Source: Elymus sibiricus
Lineage: Eukaryota; Streptophyta; Magnoliopsida; Poales; Poaceae
Length of the DNA: 64,000 nucleotides
Direction: 5' to 3'
Assembly: GCA_039707655.1 (NCBI GenBank)
Contig: CM077676.1
Location: 432,861,379-432,925,378 of the forward strand
This document shows positions 1-9,817 of this stretch, in pieces. Every line of letters begins with the position of its first letter. Within the stretch, counting starts at the first letter, position 1. The notes below the pieces were generated by a model, which made no database searches, had not been told where the DNA came from, and worked only from the letters and a program-made list of their open reading frames with translations. The translations under genes and the position numbers were made by a program.

Positions 1-489
1 GAAGAGTCGTTCTAAAAAGGTGTTCTCGGGGACACGGTCGCGCTTGGCGCCCATTCGAGCGAGAATATCGGCAGCTTGATTGCTGTCTCTAGGTATATGG
101 TGAAACTCCAGTCCCTCAAAATGGGCGGAGATTTTCAGGACGGCATTGCGGTATGCTGTCATTTTTGGGTCTTTTGCGTCGAATTTGCCATTGACTTGAG
201 AGATGGCAAGATTAGAATCTCCCCGTACCTCGAGCCGCTGTATGCCCATTGACACCGCAATCCGAAGTCCATGTAACAGAGCCTCGTATTCGGCTACGTT
301 ATTTGAGTCGGTGTACATGATCTGGAGTATGTACCGAATATTGTCGCCAGTGGGGGATGTGAGGACCACTCCAGCCCCCAGTCCGGCGAGCATTTTGGAG
401 CCGTCGAAGTACATCGTCCAATGTGAGTATGTACTGTACTCCCTAGGGAGTTCGGCTTCCGTCCATTCCGCAACGAAATCAGCCAAAAC
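1..489 (-). pseudogene. Tat-type Gypsy RNase H domain, cut by window edge
   Basis: This is the continuation of the upstream pol frame beyond an in-frame TAG at 490-492. Read on the minus strand it stays open to the window edge and shows an RNase H fold: a YFDGSK strand with the first acidic residue, then AEYEALLHGLRIA with the glutamate, then RGDSNLAISQVNG with the next aspartate. Further on is an HHIPRDSNQAADILAR segment typical of the end of plant retroelement RNase H. It would degrade the RNA strand of the RNA:DNA hybrid during reverse transcription. Integrase and the 3' LTR, if present, lie outside the window. The only break seen is the single nonsense codon separating it from RT. Confidence 0.85.
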
Positions 490-2865
490 CTAAGATTTAA
501 TAGCTCGGCGGGGTCGGTATATGATTTCGAAGGGGAGGAGTTCTATAGCCCACTTGGCTATGTGGCTGGTGGCATCTCGATTGTTGATTATGTCATTCAA
601 TGGTACTTCGGATGCCACCGTAACCGACCACTCCTGGAAGTAATGGCGGAGCTTTTGGGATGCCATAAAAACTGCGTAGGCAATCTTCTGGTAATGCGGG
701 TACCTCGTTTTACACGGGGTTAGCACTTCGGATACGTAGTACACCGGTTTCTGCACCTGAAGCTTGTGACCCTCTGCCTCTCGTTCGACGACGAGAACCG
801 CACTGACCACCTGATTCGTCGCTGAGATATATAGCAGCATTGGCTCGCCCGGACTGGGTGCTGTCAAGATCGGGTTGCTGGCTAGTAGAGTTTTTATTTC
901 TTCGAGTGCCGCCGCCGCTTCACTGGTCCATTCGAAATTCTTTGTCTGTTTGAGCAATTTATATAGCGGCAAGGCCTTTTCGCCGAGGCATGAGATGAAG
1001 CGGCTTAGGGCTGCAATAGTGCCGGCAAGTTTCTGAACGTGTTTGAGCTCAGTGGGGATAGCCAGCTCGGACAGTGCCCGAATTTTTGCTGGGTTGGCCT
1101 CTATTCCTCTATGGGAAACGATGAAGCCGAGCAGCTTGCCGGCCGGCACTCCGAAGACGCACTTTTCCGGATTAAGCCGTATATCGAAAGTCCGAAGATT
1201 GTCAAAGGTTTGCCGGAGATCGTCCACCAGCTGACTAACATGTTTGGTTTTGATAACCACATCATCCACATAAGCTTCGACTGTTTTGCCGATTTGCTTT
1301 TCTAGACACGTTTGAATCATGCGCTGGTATGTAGCCCCTGCATTCTTTAATCCGAAGGGCATTGTGTTGAAGCAGAATGGTCCATAAGGAGTGATGAATG
1401 CCGTGGCCGCCTGGTCGGACTCCTTCATTTTGATTTGATGGTATCCGGAGTAAGCGTCGAGGAAGCACAGTGAGTCATGCCCGGCAGTGGCGTCTATGAT
1501 CTGGTCTATGCGGGGCAAGGGGAAAGGATCCTTGGGGCAGGCCTTGTTCAAATCCTTGAAATCGACACACAAACGCCAGGACTTATCCTTCTTCGGCACC
1601 ATGACCAGGTTGGCCAACCACTCAGGATGTTTGATGTCCCGGATGAATCCGGCTTCGAGCAACTTTGCCAGTTCCTCGCCCATAGCCTGACGCTTGGGTT
1701 CGGAAAACCGACGCAGGGTCTGTTTGACTGGTTTGAACCCCTTAATGATGTTCAAGCTGTGCTCGGCTAATCTACGCGGGATCCCTGGCATGTCTGACGG
1801 GTGCCAGGCGAAGATATCCCAGTTTTCACGCAAAAAGTTGCGCAGCTCTTCATCGGGCGCGGGGTCCAACTGAGCTCCAATGGACGCCGTCTTATTGGGA
1901 TCTGTTGGGTGCACTTGGAATTTGACGATTCCATCCGTTGGTTTGAAGGACGTGGACTTGGGCCTTTTGTCGAGGATTACGTCGTCCTTATCCACCGTTG
2001 AGTGGAGCGCGGTCAGTTCTTCAGCTGCGAGGGCATCGGACAACGCTGCGAGGGCTTCGGACAACGCTTCGAGGGCAAGGGATGCAGTTTTGTTCTCGGC
2101 CCGAAGAGCTCTGTCCGGATCACTTGTTATTGTGATCACGCCGTTTGGCCCTGGCATTTTAAGCTTCATGTACCCGTAATGTGGTACAGCATGGAATCGT
2201 GCGAAGGCATCGCGCCCTAGTAAGGCATGATAGCCGCTGCGGAAGGGCACGATGTGGAAAAGCAGTTCTTCGGATCGGTAGTTCTCGGGAGTTCCGAAGA
2301 CCACATCAAGAGTCACGCGGCCACTAGAACGTGCCTCCTTTCCGGGGATGATCCCTCGAAAGGTAGTGTGACTTTGCTCGATGCGGGATCTGTCAAACTG
2401 CATTTTGTCCAAGGTGTCTTCGTAAATGAGGTTTAGCCCGCTACCGCCATCCATTAACACCTTTTGGAGTCGGAATCCATCCACTATGGGATCGAGGACA
2501 AGGGCGGCAGCGGCTCGAGTAGGGCAGGACCTCGGCTGGTCTTGTTCACTAAAAGTGATGGGTGTGTCTGTCCATGAGTCTGTCTCTGCCACGTGGTGAA
2601 TTTGAGCGAGCTCTCGAAGGGCTCTCTTCATCTGATTCTTCGAAGAGTAAGTCTCGTAGATTGTTAAAATTTCGGCGTCGTCATCAAGGGGCATTACTGG
2701 ACTTTTATTTGAGTACGGGCCTCTGAGGATGACCTCGCCGCTCTTGGCAACTTGCCTGACCACCCAGCAAGCTCGAAGGCTATGGGTTGGGTTTGTGGAG
2801 TGTATGAGGCATGGTTTATCCAGTATTCCGTCAAGGACCGTTCTGGATCTTGTCAGGGGTTTCAT
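490..2865 (-). pseudogene. Tat-type Gypsy pol: aspartic protease and reverse transcriptase
   Basis: The open frame is 791 codons. A retropepsin-like site, MDGGSGLNL, lies around residue 139. RT follows with VPKKDKSWRLCVDFKDLNKA (about 415-435), FLDAYSGYHQIKM, the MPFGLKNAG block and the catalytic YVDD near residue 535. The connection domain then runs toward RNase H. The SWRLCVDFKDLNKACPKDPFPLP style of RT is that of the Tat lineage of plant Gypsy elements. The frame ends in a TAG (490-492), after which RNase H continues in the same frame, so this is one pol gene with a nonsense change. The boundary with gag is decayed. It is a retroelement gene, not a host gene. Confidence 0.9.
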
Positions 2866-3456
2866 CTTTTTCTCGGATGGCTCGTATTGGCATGTCCGGC
2901 GAGGGAGTGTGTGTTTCGCCCAAGCTCAGTTTAGTTCCTCTGTGCGGATTCACTCCGTTTGCTCGAGCTGAGCCTGCCAAGCGTACTCCATGGCGCAATA
3001 TTTGGACACCAGATCCGATAAATCAGAGAAATTTTGGATGTGGCGGCGGGCGAGGGCGTTTAAGATGCCCTCGTCTCTGCAGTTCTGTCAGGAGATCTCT
3101 AGAATGTCCTTGTCGTAGCCGTCCGTCATTTTATTTTTCACGATAAGGAATCTGGCCCAGAAGTGTCGGACTGTCTCTCCGGGCTGCTGCTTAACGTACA
3201 TCAGGTCCCATATGTCGGGTCGTCCTGAGTTATCTGGACAATACTCAATGTGGGGGGTGTGTGGGATAAAAAACTTGATCCCAGCGGAGTGTGAGTCCGG
3301 AGTTTTGGGGGCCGCATCCTGGATTGTCATGGAATCTGGTGCGCCGAGCTGTGGATGATTGACTGGGCACGGGTGCGCGGATCCGGACTTGCATGTTGAA
3401 CCAGACTTCGGCTCTAAACCCTCTCCGGAGCGGAATTCGGCTGCCGAGCTGGAAGG
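2866..3456 (-). pseudogene. Decayed C-terminal gag and gag-pol linker of the Tat-type element
   Basis: No long frame crosses this stretch. Minus-strand pieces in different frames read as gag-like sequence (for example a segment with DIWDLMYVKQQPGETVRHFW at about 3170-3230) and then ETHTPSPDMPIRAIREKDE nearer pol. At least one frameshift and several stops separate the intact N-terminal gag frame from protease. Gag of this family would form the particle; here it cannot be made whole. The assignment rests on position and on the QQPGETVRHFWARF type of motif, which is usual in plant retrotransposon gag domains. Confidence 0.65.
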
Positions 3457-4119
3457 TCAAGCCTGCTGGTCGGAAACTTGCACCTCATGCGTTTTTGGTT
3501 CTGAGGTAACGGGTGAGCCCTCTGAGGGGCCTTCGATAGTGGCGACCAAGTGAGTAGTGGCGGGGGCGTAAATTTCCCTGTCGTCGGTTTTAAGCCCGAT
3601 CTGATCGTACACCGAGGACTGGCCGTCGGCGATTCCTAGAGCCTGGATCCGATCTAGTATCCCGTTTAATGACGAGAGATCTGTTGGTTCCAGGTTCGGG
3701 TAATTTGTGGGGTCAACCCGCAGTATGGCCGTGACGGGGGTGTCAGAATTCGCCCCGAAGTCATGTTCGGCCGAGGCTGATATTCGGCAACCGAGCGCGG
3801 GGATTAGATCCGGGCTCAAAGTTGGATCCGCAGCGGCGGCCGTCTCGGCAGTGGGGTTGGCCGTACTCGAAGTCGGTGCTTCAGGATTCGTGGGTCCATC
3901 AGGCGAAGCTGAGGACCCCGTGAGGATAAGATCTCCCCGGGAGTCGGCGACGAATTCTAAGTTTCCGAACCTGATCTCCTGGTCGGGGGTGAAGCTGTCG
4001 ACCCGGCCAAGGTGACCGGCCAGATCGGCGTGTAGCACGATGCTCCCTAACGTGAAGAGCTGGCCGGGAACGAAAGTGTCCCTGCGGCTAGCGCTATTGT
4101 TGATGATTAGGCGAGCCAT
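3457..4119 (-). CDS. Tat-type Gypsy gag, N-terminal part
   Basis: The open frame is 220 codons from an ATG at 4119. The product begins MARLIINNSASRRDTFVPG and continues into a Pro/Thr/Ala-rich segment and then a region with LSSLNGILDRIQALG. The frame is open further upstream to 4209, but that part overlaps the end of the neighbouring Athila-type gag, so the internal ATG is preferred. The proline- and serine-rich middle is low complexity. It ends at 3457, and gag similarity continues in broken form beyond. I recognise it as the gag N-terminus of a Triticeae Tat-like element from its association with the pol downstream; no catalytic motif is expected. Confidence 0.6.
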   Translation of the reverse strand: MARLIINNSASRRDTFVPGQLFTLGSIVLHADLAGHLGRVDSFTPDQEIRFGNLEFVADSRGDLILTGSSASPDGPTNPEAPTSSTANPTAETAAAADPTLSPDLIPALGCRISASAEHDFGANSDTPVTAILRVDPTNYPNLEPTDLSSLNGILDRIQALGIADGQSSVYDQIGLKTDDREIYAPATTHLVATIEGPSEGSPVTSEPKTHEVQVSDQQA

Positions 4120-4147
4120 TGCTCCTTGACGACCCACGGAGGAGCTC

Positions 4148-5956
4148 TCAATGAAAGCACCAATGCTCATTACCAGACTGTGTCTCAGCATCAGAAATAG
4201 AAACATCATTGGGAATCTCAGAGGGTTTTTCTATAATAGGTTCCCCAGATGCATGCAAAGTTTTATCTTTATTCTTTTCCTTTTTCTTCTTCCTAGGTGA
4301 ACTAGGTGTATCATCATTAATTCTTTGAGAATCTTGTTCAATTCTTTTAGGATGACCCTCAGGATACAAAGGTTCCTGAGTCATTCTACCACCTCTAGTC
4401 ATTGCCCTAATAGCATGATCATTGATTTTATTGTTCATTTCATTAAGCAAATCATTTTGTGATTTAGAAACTTGTTCTAGCTGAGTGTGAACCATAGATG
4501 AGTGTTTACATAAGCCTTTAAAATCATTAGCAATTCTAAACATCATATCACTCAAGCGTTCAATCATAATAGCATTGCATTTCAGTTGATCACTTATGTG
4601 CCTATTAAAGTTTTCTTGCTTAATAATGAAATTATCAAATTCATCCAAACACTGACTAGGAGATTTATTATAAGGAATATCACCCTCATCAAACCTATAA
4701 AGAGAATTTACATCTACTACCTGTGTCGGGATATTGAGTCCATGTATTTCTTCAATAGGTGGTAGATTCTTAACATCTTCAGATTTAATACCTTTCTCTT
4801 TCATAGATTTCTTGGCCTCCTGCATATCTTCTAGACTAAGGAATAGAATACTTATTTTCTTTGGTGTTGGCTTGGGTGGTGGTTCAGGAAGTGTCCAATC
4901 ATCGGAATTTCTCAATAAGTTATTCAATAATTCCTGAGCCTGTTCAATAGTTCGTTCCCTGAAAACACAACCAGCACAACTATCTAGGTAGTCCCTAGAA
5001 GCATCGGTTAGTCCATTATAAAAGATATCAAGTATTTCATTCTTCTTAAGAGGATGATCAAGCAAAGTATTTAATAATTGGAGAAGCCTCCCCCAAGCTT
5101 GAGGGAGATGCTCTTCCTCAAGTTGCACAAAGTTATATATTTTCTGCAAGGCAGCTTGTTTCTTATGAGCAGGAAAATATTTTTCAGTGAAGTAGTATGT
5201 CATATCCTGGGGACTATGCACACAACCAGGAGCAAGAGTATTAAACCATTCTTTAGCATCACCCTTTAACGAGAAAGGAAACAACTTAAGAATATAGTAG
5301 TAGAGAATCTTTTCCTCTTGAGCAAATAGGGTGGCAATATCATTCAATTTAGTAAGATGTGCCACAACAGTTTCAGATTCATAACCATGAAAAGGATCGG
5401 ATTCTACCAAAGTAATCAATTCAGGATCAACAGAGAATTCATAATCCTTATTGGTAACAAAGATAGGTGAAGTTATGAACTTAGGATCATATTTCATCAT
5501 TTCTTCCATAGCCTTTTCTTTTAGCTTACTCAATAATTTCCTAAGATCATCCCTATCCTTACAAGCAAGAAATTCCTTAGCAATCTCCCCATCCATAACA
5601 TAACCCTTAGGTACATTAAGCATCTTAGTTCTAGTAGGAGTGCTAGGTGTAGCAGGTGATTCATCAATTTCATCATTTTCATCAGTTTCAAATTCTTTAG
5701 CTTTAGCAATTTGAGCATCAAGAAATTCACCAAGTGGCACAGTTTCATCAAGCAAAGTAGTAGCACCATCATGAGTATCATCAATAGCAGAAGCAGTGTC
5801 TATTACTTGCGACATATCAGATTGAATAGCAGATGGTGGTGTCGCAAGTCGACTCAAAACAGAAGGTGAATCAAGTGCAGAGCTAGTTTGCAGTTCCTTA
5901 CCTCCCCTCGTCCTAGAGGGCATAATCTTGGTCTTAGAGTCTTTCAGATTATTCAT
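4148..5956 (-). CDS. Athila-type Gypsy gag
   Basis: The open frame is about 602 codons. The first ATG is at 5956; the frame is open a little further to a TTG at 5983. The middle carries a retrotransposon gag domain (KLFPFSLKGDAKEWFNTLAPG, then YYFTEKYFPAHKKQAALQKI, then LEEEHLPQAWGRLLQLL), the classic plant gag capsid fold. The C-terminal third has a basic stretch (SPRKKKKEKNKDK). It sits just downstream of an Athila-type primer site and LTR, as expected for the first gene of such an element. It ends at 4148 overlapping the start region of a second, unrelated gag frame on the same strand. No Athila pol follows, so the element is truncated, recombined or non-autonomous. Confidence 0.85.
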   Translation of the reverse strand: MNNLKDSKTKIMPSRTRGGKELQTSSALDSPSVLSRLATPPSAIQSDMSQVIDTASAIDDTHDGATTLLDETVPLGEFLDAQIAKAKEFETDENDEIDESPATPSTPTRTKMLNVPKGYVMDGEIAKEFLACKDRDDLRKLLSKLKEKAMEEMMKYDPKFITSPIFVTNKDYEFSVDPELITLVESDPFHGYESETVVAHLTKLNDIATLFAQEEKILYYYILKLFPFSLKGDAKEWFNTLAPGCVHSPQDMTYYFTEKYFPAHKKQAALQKIYNFVQLEEEHLPQAWGRLLQLLNTLLDHPLKKNEILDIFYNGLTDASRDYLDSCAGCVFRERTIEQAQELLNNLLRNSDDWTLPEPPPKPTPKKISILFLSLEDMQEAKKSMKEKGIKSEDVKNLPPIEEIHGLNIPTQVVDVNSLYRFDEGDIPYNKSPSQCLDEFDNFIIKQENFNRHISDQLKCNAIMIERLSDMMFRIANDFKGLCKHSSMVHTQLEQVSKSQNDLLNEMNNKINDHAIRAMTRGGRMTQEPLYPEGHPKRIEQDSQRINDDTPSSPRKKKKEKNKDKTLHASGEPIIEKPSEIPNDVSISDAETQSGNEHWCFH

Positions 5957-6007
5957 AGTGATCAGCAGGTGTTTAACACCCAAGTGAACTTAATAAATAG
6001 AGCTATG

Positions 6008-6026
6008 CTCCCCGGCAACAGCCCCA
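6008..6026 (-). promoter_or_regulatory. Primer binding site, tRNA-Asp type
   Basis: On the minus strand, about 12 bases inside the LTR end, the sequence TGGGGCTGTTGCCGGGGAG closely resembles the Athila-type primer site complementary to the 3' end of tRNA-Asp (usually TGGCGCCGTTGCCGGGGA). Two positions differ. This fixes the orientation of the element as minus and marks 6038-7455 as its 5' LTR. Confidence 0.75.
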
Positions 6027-6037
6027 GAAAATAGTCT

Positions 6038-7455
6038 TGATGACCCACAAGTATAGGGGATCGCAACAGTCTTCGAGGGTAGTATTTCACCCAAATTTAT
6101 TGATTCAACACAAGGGGAGCCAAAGAATATTTATAAGCCTTAGCAGTTGAGTTGTCAATTCAACCACACCTGAGAAGTTATTTCTTTGCAGCGAAGTATC
6201 AGTAGCATAGTAGTATGATAGTTTTGATAGTAGCAGTAACAGTAGCAATGGTAACAATAACAGTAACAGTAGCAGTTTGGTAGTAGTTGTAACAGTAGCA
6301 GCAATAGTAGTAACTTAGCAAAGACAATATGAGCAAAGCATAGGCATTGGATCAGCGATGGATATTTGTATGGAAGACATTCATCATATAACAGTCACAA
6401 CCTAGAGCGATACACAATAGCTCCAATTCATCAATTCAATGTAGGCATGTATTCCGTATATAGTCATACGTGCTTATAATAAGAACTTGCATGACATCTT
6501 TTGTCCTACCCTCCTGTGGCATCGGGGTCCATAAGGAAATCTAAGGGTAATTAAGGCCTCCTTTTAATAGAGAACCGGATCAAAGAATTAACACATGGTG
6601 AATACATGAACTCCTCGAATTACAGTCATCCCCGAAGAGTATCCCAATTATTGTCACCTTGGGGTCTACGGTTCAGAAAAATAACAAGTGCATATAACTA
6701 GCAGATAGGATCAAGAACTCACATATATTCATGAAAACATAATAGGTTCAGATCTGAAATCATGGCACTCGGGCCCTAGTGACAAGCATTAAGCATAGCA
6801 AAGTCATAGCAACATCAATCTCAGAACATAGTGGATACTAGGGATCAAGCCCTAACAAATTGACTCGATTACATGACAAATCTCATCCATCTCCATCACC
6901 GTCCAGCAAGCCTATGATGGAATTACTCACTCCCGGTGGTGAGCATCATGGAATTGTTGATGAAGAAGGGTTGATGATGACGACGGCGACGAATCCCCCT
7001 CTCCGGAGCCCCGAACGGACTCCGGATCAGCCCTCCCGATGAAGAACAGGAGGTGGCGGCGGCTCCGTATCATAAAACATGATGAAACTTCTTCTCTTAT
7101 TTTTTTTTCTCGGGAAGACGGTACTTATGGAGGTGCAATTAGGTCAGACGGAGCCACATGGGCCCCACAAGACACCAGAGCACGCCCAGGGGGGTGGGCG
7201 CGCCCTGCTACCTTGTGAGCAGCTGGTGGCCTCCCTCCAGTGGATATTTGCACCAATATTTTTTATTTATTCAATAAAAAATATCCGCCAAGTTTCGTCC
7301 AATTCCGAGAACTTTTATTTCTGCACAAAAACAACACCATGGTAATTCTGCTGAAAACAGCGTCAATCCGGGTTAGTTTCATTCAAATCATACAAATTAG
7401 AGTCCAAAACAAGAGCAAATGTGTTTGGAAAAGTAGATACGTTGGAGACGTATCA
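6038..7455 (-). repeat. 5' LTR of the Athila-type Gypsy element
   Basis: The repeat is 1418 bp. On the minus strand it begins TGATACGTCTCCAACGTATC at 7455 and ends ACTTGTGGGTCATCA at 6038, giving the TG...CA ends of an LTR. The primer site and gag follow at the expected distance. The same end, CCCCTAGACTTGTGGGTTATCA, recurs at the plus-strand LTR relic ending at 21874. A region rich in AGTAGCAGTAACAG-like trinucleotides lies at about 6190-6320. On its far side (7456) the open frame of another retroelement pol is cut mid-domain, so the insertion point is 7455/7456 and the 5-bp target duplication expected is GTGGA. The partner LTR lies outside the window. Confidence 0.85.
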
Positions 7456-8580
7456 GTGGAGTCGGCGTGACGCATAGGCGGTCGCTCTTCCTTCTTGTAT
7501 CAGACCTCCTCCGATGCCTTGTGGGGCGGCGTCATATTGGATGGTGAAATGCTTGCAGACATCTGGTAGGGCGAGTATTGGTGCCATGGCTATCCGGGTC
7601 TTTATCTCCAAGAAACTGGATTCGCAGGCTTCGGTCCATTTGAAGGGGCGTCCTTCCATTAACAGCTCGGTCAGTGGGCTGGCGATCTTACTGGATCCTC
7701 TAATGAAGCGGCCGTAGTTGCCGGCCTCTTGTAGAAAATCACGCACACGCTTGGGGTGAGCGGATTTCCCAACTTATTATCAATTCAACTTTCCAGGAAC
7801 TGATAGTCACTCCAAGGGCAGATATCGTATGACCCAGTGTCTTGACTTTGCTTCGACAGAACGTGTTTTTCCGAAGGTTAATGTACAAGTGATTGGTTCA
7901 TAGGCTTTGCAGGACCGTGCGAAGGTGTTGCAGGTGATCTTCTTTAGTGTCGGAGTAGATGATGATATCGTCTGCGGCCAGTAGTACGAACTTGCCTTGA
8001 AAGTCCCACAGCATATCATCTAGCAGGGTTCTGCAGTAGGCGGGGGAGCCTATCACTCCGGGTGTCATGACGGTGAACTGAAAGGTACCGAACTTGGTGG
8101 TAAAGCCGGTATTGTATATGTCTTCTTCCTTAATCCTTATCTGGTAATGTCCATGCTGCAAGTCAATTTGAGAGAATAATCTTGCATCCTTCAATGGTGT
8201 GAATATGTTGGCGATCTTTGGTAGGTACATCTCTGGTTGAACCATACACCTGTTCAGGTTGCGGTAGTTCACTCGTAGCTCTCCATGATTATCAGCCTCT
8301 TTTTGTATGAACACTGGTGCTCTCCATGGCGAACTACTTGGACGAATAAATCCCTTTAATTGCATCTCATCCAGGATAGTTAGGAGTTGGGTCATCTCTG
8401 CGAGGGTGCGGTGAGCTCGAGGGCTTGACTTCTCGCTTTAGTTCAATGGCAAACTCTACAGATCGCGGTGGTGGCTTTGTTGGTGGTTTGTCTGTGAAGA
8501 TGTCCGGGAACTCGCACACAACAGGGATGGCGTAAATTTCCATTGCTATGTCTAACTCGGTGACTGCCCTTCCTTGAGGG
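7456..8580 (-). pseudogene. iMet-primed Gypsy pol fragment: RT and start of RNase H
   Basis: Minus-strand frames give a protease-RT linker (VCEFPDIFTDKPPTKPP), then RT ([40 protein letters not shown]), the region where the catalytic motif should be, then EAGNYGRFIRGSSKIASPLTELL and DAAPQGIGGGLIQEGR of early RNase H. The usual Y-x-DD is replaced by AADD (VLLAADDIIIYS), so RT would be inactive even without the breaks. A deletion or frameshift lies around 7750-7900 and another near 8400. The pol is cut at 7455 by the Athila-type LTR. Protease was not found. It belongs with the primer site at 9801 and the LTR at 9818. Confidence 0.8.
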
Positions 8581-8976
8581 TATTTTGACCTTTGGGCATG
8601 CTATGGTTGGTAGTAGTCTGGCTGGTTGGGTGGTTGCATCTCATTCAGTCCACTTGCAACCTCAGGGTGACTTGATCCTCCTATTAGTTCCAGGAGTTGG
8701 TTGGTGGTTGCTTCTAGCTGCGAGGGAAACGGAGGGAGTCCCGGTTCTCCTCCTAGTGTACTATCTGGACTGAACTCCGAAGGAATCCCGTGGCAGTTGA
8801 GGTTCCCCATCCTGTATCTGTTCCAACGCGAATGGTGGGCCGTCGTCCATTAGTAAGGGTGGGGGAAACACCAAAAAACCAGGTAACACCAAACACGAGA
8901 GAAAGCCAAATAACATTAAATAAGTTCACAGCCAAGTGCTCTTACACGGGTGGAGACAAGGTCTACTACAAGCAAA
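8581..8976 (-). pseudogene. Retroelement gag-pol spacer remnant
   Basis: A minus-strand frame at 8601-8810 encodes a Gln/Pro/Glu-rich stretch (QLEATTNQLLELIGGSS, then PPNQPDYYQP), which resembles a gag C-terminal tail. No zinc knuckle or protease motif could be found, so most of the normal gag-to-RT interval is missing. Treated as decayed internal sequence of the same element. Confidence 0.45.
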
Positions 8977-9651
8977 CTAATTATTTCTGGGATGATGGCA
9001 TGCAATGAGCTTCCTACTACTGCTCCAGGGCGGGGTTAGCCAGAGGTGGGGTGTGAGGGTGGTGTTGGGGATGGGTCTAGTGGGGGCTATGGCTCTGGGC
9101 CTAGTCACGGTGGTTCTTGGCCTAGTTGGAGGTGGTGGTGTGGGGGTGGTGTTGGTACTGAGGGCCGAAGCAAGGGCCCTTCGGTTGAGGTTGATGTCTC
9201 TTACGAGCTGGGTGTGTAGACTATATTCGGCAATCATGTAGTGCGACATGAGTGCTGTGGCGGTGTTGTCTTCCTTACGAATAGGCGGCAACATTACACT
9301 TCGCCTAGCCGGGGCTAGGGTGGGGTAGAAGCGAAAGGCGGGATGCTCTCGCATTCGTGGCTCCTCCCGGTTGAGGCCGATAATGGCTGCTTGGGCTGTT
9401 TCTTGGACTGCTAGTTCTGGGGTGGAAGTAGGCGGGCCATGGAATTGGTACGTGTGACTGTGCCCGGTCAACCTGACTATCAGCTGGACACTGGCGTGGT
9501 ACTCGTAGACCGAGTCCGTTAGGGGTGCCTAGTACACGAGGTACCGAGGCAATTCTCCATTGGGATAGAAGTAGCGCCAAACACTATTAAGTAGGTGCAG
9601 GAAGTCGTAGGGGGAGGGTTCCGGTGTGTAGGGAATGAGGGTGGCGGCCAT
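8977..9651 (-). pseudogene. Unrecognised ORF in the gag position of the iMet-primed Gypsy element
   Basis: An ATG at 9651 opens a frame that reads MAATLIPYTPEPSPYDFLHL, meets one TAG at codon 41 (9529-9531), then stays open to 8977. After the stop it reads a YEYHASVQLIVRLTGHSHTY segment, an alanine/glutamine-rich helix, and AEYSLHTQLVRDINLNRRAL before a Thr/Pro-rich tail. It sits about 150 bp inside the primer site, where gag would be expected, but it does not look like the usual gag capsid domain. I do not recognise the family. It may be an unusual gag or an additional ORF. Apart from one nonsense codon the frame is well preserved, which suggests it was once translated. Confidence 0.55.
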
Positions 9652-9800
9652 CTACAGTCAACATGACGAAATGTCAGGGTTAGCACATTAAATGACTAGC
9701 TAGCATGTTGTGCACAATCAAATGCAACTAACCACCTAGACTCTCTACCGGCTCTCGACTCTAGCGTTCTTCCTAGCTAGCGTGTCCTACAGTCAGTGTG

Positions 9801-9812
9801 GCTCTGATACCA
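9801..9812 (-). promoter_or_regulatory. Primer binding site, initiator tRNA-Met type
   Basis: The minus strand reads TGGTATCAGAGC, a perfect match to the usual plant iMet primer site, five bases after the LTR end at 9818. It shows that the element runs leftward and that 9818 onward is its 5' LTR. Confidence 0.85.
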
Positions 9813-9817
9813 AGTCT

